In this document: piece by piece, positions 61,161 to 64,000 of the stretch
Numbering within the stretch: position 1 is the first letter of the stretch
Layout of the letters: the number at the start of each line of letters is the position of its first letter
Source: Thiohalocapsa sp. PB-PSB1
GTDB lineage: Bacteria; Pseudomonadota; Gammaproteobacteria; Chromatiales; Chromatiaceae
Assembly: GCA_016745215.1 (NCBI GenBank)
Contig: CP050890.1
Location: 1,674,001 to 1,738,000 of the forward strand
Reading direction: 5' to 3'
Length of the DNA stretch: 64,000 bases
Position numbers and translations under genes: made by a program
Notes under the pieces: generated by a model
Seen by the model: only the letters and a program-made list of their open reading frames with translations
What the model was told of the DNA's origin: nothing
The model's database searches: none

Positions 61161-61826
61161 TCAAAAGAGACCCTGGCCGATCGTGAAGTAGAGCAACGCA
61201 TCGGCGACCAACGCCAGGCCCGCCAGGCCCAGCAGAACGGGCATCAGGAAGGCGCTGGCTCGCTCCAGAGTCCTATTGATCCGTTGCAGAACGGGACGGC
61301 TGCGCTCGCCGAGGCTCGCGACCAGCACGGGGACGACCAGGAAGGGCAGCGCATAGACAAGGTTATACGCAACCAACAGCACCAGGGTGTCGCCGGTCGT
61401 AAGGTTGGCTTTGAGGATCTGGTCGATCGCGGCGAAGTAGGGCAACGCGAAGGGGATGCCGATGAAGTTGATCACGGCGCCCAGCCAGAAGGCCGCAAGC
61501 GGCGTCATCGAGCCGCTGTCTTCCGGCCGCTTCGTCTCGGGCTTCTTCGCCGTCGGCAAGGCGACCCAGAGCAGGAGCAGACCGACGACCAGGGCGATGA
61601 GGTAATCGATACTGCTCGGGTTGGCGAGGTAGTGGGTGATCTTCTCCAGGCCGAGCGCGATGACGATACCGGCCCCGAAGTAGGCGGCCGTGTGCCCGAG
61701 CAGCATCGCCGAGCTGGTGACCACCGGCCGCTGGGTGCCGGCCGCGTACACCATGAAGGCGAAGAGCACCGGGTTGAGGACGTCTGCGATCAGAAAAGGG
61801 ATAAGAATCCCGAAGGTTTCAATCAT
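61161..61826 (-). CDS. GAP-family (Sap/LysE-like) integral membrane protein
   Basis: This 221-aa protein has about six hydrophobic helices (FGILIPFLIADVLNPVLFAFMVYAAG; YLIALVVGLLLLWVAL; FLMPVLLGLAGLALVADALLYF), with a conserved ADVLNPV-type motif in helix 1 and a short charged loop (KKPETKRPEDSG). It fits the GAP/SfLAP exporter-like families, but the substrate is unknown. The start MIETFGIL has GAGGTT upstream; the longer frame was rejected. Confidence 0.75.
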   Translation of the reverse strand: MIETFGILIPFLIADVLNPVLFAFMVYAAGTQRPVVTSSAMLLGHTAAYFGAGIVIALGLEKITHYLANPSSIDYLIALVVGLLLLWVALPTAKKPETKRPEDSGSMTPLAAFWLGAVINFIGIPFALPYFAAIDQILKANLTTGDTLVLLVAYNLVYALPFLVVPVLVASLGERSRPVLQRINRTLERASAFLMPVLLGLAGLALVADALLYFTIGQGLF

Positions 61827-61988
61827 TGGATCAACCTCGTTCGGCAGGTGCCGAGGAGACCGATGAACGAAGGCAGGGGAAGCCCCGGGATCACAGATCG
61901 AGCCAAGGCAAATGCGATCGCCTCCCGCCGCCAAAGCGTTACCCGGTCAGCACCTGAATGAGTCATGTCAGTCCCCCTCGCTTAACAT

Positions 61989-63434
61989 TCACTCGGCCTT
62001 CTCGATATCCGGTAACACCCAACTGCGATCCAAGAAAGCCGGCTTGGGCGAGTAGAGCCGGAAATAGGGGAACCAGGCGCGCCCTGCCTCGGTAGGAATC
62101 CAGTTCTTCGCCTTGTCACCCTCCGGCTCGTCTGGTCCGAAGTAGATGTCGACCGACCCGTCCGGATTCAGGTCGAGATCCATGCGTGAGGAACGATCAG
62201 CAACCTCGTACTTGTTGTTGATCAGTGTGCGGGTGCTGACCTCATACGCAGTGACCGACCAGAACGTCTCGGCGGGCGCATCGGCCGGCACCTTGAGCTT
62301 GTAGTTTCGCCCGCCGTCCAGCCAATCGCCATCCTTGTCCTTGTAGGCCGCCAGATAGACCTGGCCCTTCCCGGTCTTCTGCCCGTGCATGGCGGGGTCG
62401 TTGGTGACCGCTTCATAGAACCAGGCGGCGCGTCCGTCCAGCTCGTCGTAGTATTCGCGCCGCTGATCGGGCGGCGAGACGGTGGCGAACTCCCACTGCG
62501 AGCCGTCCATGTAGTGCGCGTCTTCGAGGCGCTTGGAGAAATCGTTGGCCTTGGCCATGGCCTCGCCGACCAGCGCCGCCTCGGTCAGGATCGCCTTCTG
62601 CTCCGCCGTTGGCTCGAAGGGTTTGCCCTTCTCGATGCCAAGGGGCTCGAGCATGGCCATGAAAAAACGATCGCGTTCGGCGACCGGTTCCTTTTCCAGC
62701 CACTCGGCCAAGCGCTCGAAATAGGCAAGACCCTTAGGCGCAGCGGCCATCCAGGGCTTGCCCTTGGGACGGATATAACCTCTTGGCTTCGGATTGTCTC
62801 GCTCGGCATAGGGGTAGACCTGAATGGCTTCGAGGTCCGCCAGGCGCTGGGCCTCATCGGTCGCCATCAAGCGTATACCGACCAATAGATTCATGGACGG
62901 CGATTTCGCCACTCTGTAGCCTTGTGCCTCGGCATCTTTCGGCACCCCCTGGCCGGGACCCACAAAGAGGTACTTGCCCGGCTCGGTCATCCGGGTAATG
63001 GCGATCTGCCACATATCGTGCGCCGCTCCACGCACCTCCGCCTCCGGCATCACAACCACCCAGGGTCCCTCGGCCAGGTCGATGAACGGCAGTACGTAAG
63101 GCGTGGTCGCATTGTAGGTGAGTCCGCCCAGTCGATCCTTGTAGCTCTCCAGAAAGACGGCCTGGCCGTTCTCGGCGCCGAGCTGCTCCCTGTGCGCGTA
63201 TTGCCACTGCGCCATGCTGGCAAAGGGTATCGCCCAGAGATAGACCTGTACAGCCCGTTGGAAGTCCATCTCATTGAACAGCTTCTCGACGGTGGCATCG
63301 GTCGGGTAGCCGTTGGCGAAATCATGGGTGAATTGCAGCTTGCCGATGCGGGTGTCGATGGTTTCTGCCTGCAGTACGGAGCTCGCGAAGATTGCTCCGA
63401 TTGCTACAGCGATCAGCGTTGTTTTCTCGAGCAT
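61989..63434 (-). CDS. DUF1254/DUF1214 periplasmic protein
   Basis: This 481-aa protein has a signal peptide cleaved near ASSVLQAET (residues 15-25). DUF1254 covers about 50-190 (AVQVYLWAIPFASMAQWQYAHR; TTPYVLPFIDLAEGPWVVVMPE; GKYLFVGPG). DUF1214 is near the end (YKLKVPADAPAETFWSVTAYE; DIYFGPDEPEG; NWIPTEAGRAWFPYFRLYSPKP). Members form secreted beta-rich proteins of poorly known function. The gene is complete and is followed upstream by a paralogue. Confidence 0.9.
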   Translation of the reverse strand: MLEKTTLIAVAIGAIFASSVLQAETIDTRIGKLQFTHDFANGYPTDATVEKLFNEMDFQRAVQVYLWAIPFASMAQWQYAHREQLGAENGQAVFLESYKDRLGGLTYNATTPYVLPFIDLAEGPWVVVMPEAEVRGAAHDMWQIAITRMTEPGKYLFVGPGQGVPKDAEAQGYRVAKSPSMNLLVGIRLMATDEAQRLADLEAIQVYPYAERDNPKPRGYIRPKGKPWMAAAPKGLAYFERLAEWLEKEPVAERDRFFMAMLEPLGIEKGKPFEPTAEQKAILTEAALVGEAMAKANDFSKRLEDAHYMDGSQWEFATVSPPDQRREYYDELDGRAAWFYEAVTNDPAMHGQKTGKGQVYLAAYKDKDGDWLDGGRNYKLKVPADAPAETFWSVTAYEVSTRTLINNKYEVADRSSRMDLDLNPDGSVDIYFGPDEPEGDKAKNWIPTEAGRAWFPYFRLYSPKPAFLDRSWVLPDIEKAE

Positions 63435-63458
63435 TTTGTACTTTCCTCTCTGCGGCTG

Positions 63459-64000
63459 TTAGTTGATCTTCTCGAAGTCGCCTGGCCGCCAGGAGCCGTC
63501 GAAGAACGGCTGGGTCGGGCTGTAGAGCCGGAACAGCACGAACCAGCCCTTGCCCGGGACGGTCGTACGCCAATTCGATGCCGGGACACCTTCCGGTAAT
63601 TCGGGGCCGAAGTAGAGATCGACGGATTCGTCATCGTTGTACTTCAATTTGTCCAGGGAGCCGATGGATGGAAAGGGCTGGCCATTCTGCAGTCCGGATG
63701 CATTGGCCGCGTCATACAGCGTGATGCTCCAAAAGTTTGCCGCTGGAACGGGCCCTGGAATGTTCAGTTTGTAGGTCCTGCCGCCCGACAGGTAGTCGCC
63801 GTCGGCGTCGCGATAGGCGAAGGGGTATTTCGAACCCTTGCCGACCATGTTCATGACCATGGCTGGGCTGATGGAGTAGCCGATCATGAACATGCCGATT
63901 CGCGCGTCGACATTGATGTAGGAGTCGGTCTTGAACTCGACATCCAGTACATTCAGCACATTGTGCCATTGCCGGTCCGGCCAATATTGGGTGTCCGGCA
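63459..64000 (-). CDS. DUF1254/DUF1214 protein, C-terminal part, truncated by the window edge
   Basis: The frame stays open to the window end and reads PDTQYWPDRQWHNVLNVLD before the first internal start, so the true start lies outside. The visible DUF1214 part resembles the neighbouring gene: YKLNIPGPVPAANFWSITLYD, DLYFGPELPEG, NWRTTVPGKGWFVLFRLYSPT and a final FDGSWRPGDFEKIN. The two genes are 24 bases apart and are probably a duplicated pair in one operon. Confidence 0.9.
   Translation of the reverse strand, partial: PDTQYWPDRQWHNVLNVLDVEFKTDSYINVDARIGMFMIGYSISPAMVMNMVGKGSKYPFAYRDADGDYLSGGRTYKLNIPGPVPAANFWSITLYDAANASGLQNGQPFPSIGSLDKLKYNDDESVDLYFGPELPEGVPASNWRTTVPGKGWFVLFRLYSPTQPFFDGSWRPGDFEKIN

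Overview
The window is high-GC bacterial DNA that looks gammaproteobacterial, perhaps Chromatiales or a related purple-sulfur-bacterium-like lineage. This is inferred from the mix of genes (NADP-type glutamate dehydrogenase, DUF748/AsmA-like protein, DUF1254 proteins, a REP-associated transposase, lipoproteins with proteobacterial lipoboxes) and not from any marker gene. No rRNA, tRNA or CRISPR array was seen.

The centre of the window (about 11.3-50.1 kb, all on the minus strand) is one large contractile injection system locus of the extracellular (Afp/PVC/MAC-like, eCIS) type. Read in transcription order it runs: a LuxR-type regulator and a small receiver-like protein, both with degenerate phospho-acceptor sites; DUF4255 cap; a carboxypeptidase-regulatory-like protein; sheath 1; tube 1; a giant sheath 2 with FN3-like insertions; tube 2; an Afp7-like tube/baseplate protein with a glycine-rich tail; a 58-aa Afp6/DUF5908-like protein; spike hub (gp27-like); spike tip (gp5/V-like); a 694-aa protein ending in a hydrophobic hairpin; gp25-like; gp6/J-like; gpI-like; two related unknown proteins; an IPT/TIG protein; a membrane-anchored vWA protein; an unknown 775-aa protein; the AAA+ ATPase; an HEQQH-motif protein; a 1777-aa DUF4157 protein with features of a polymorphic toxin; an orphan 173-aa protein; and a pentapeptide-repeat protein. 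Genes are mostly separated by 0-50 bases or overlap by 1-13 bases, so the structural part is probably one or a few operons. The core is standard. The secreted vWA protein, the hydrophobic hairpin protein, the decorated sheath, and the lack of a recognisable separate tape measure, PAAR tip or tail fibre are not.

The left flank (0-11 kb) holds an incomplete FGE-sulfatase-domain gene, two lipoprotein genes, an MFS-transporter remnant, gdhA, a repeat-rich AT-rich stretch, a 1180-aa fusion of glycosyltransferase-like and methyltransferase-like domains, and a REP-associated transposase (RAYT) with REPs, a duplicated fragment and a 132-bp MITE inserted at its start codon.

The right flank (50-64 kb) is a mobile-element graveyard: two more MITE copies and remnants of three transposases. 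It is followed by a lipoprotein hydrolase, a DUF748 gene split by a 2.7-kb insertion element with a perfect 9-bp target duplication, an mscS remnant, a GAP-family membrane protein, and two adjacent DUF1254/DUF1214 genes, the last running off the window edge. The eCIS locus is thus bordered on both sides by copies of the same MITE family.
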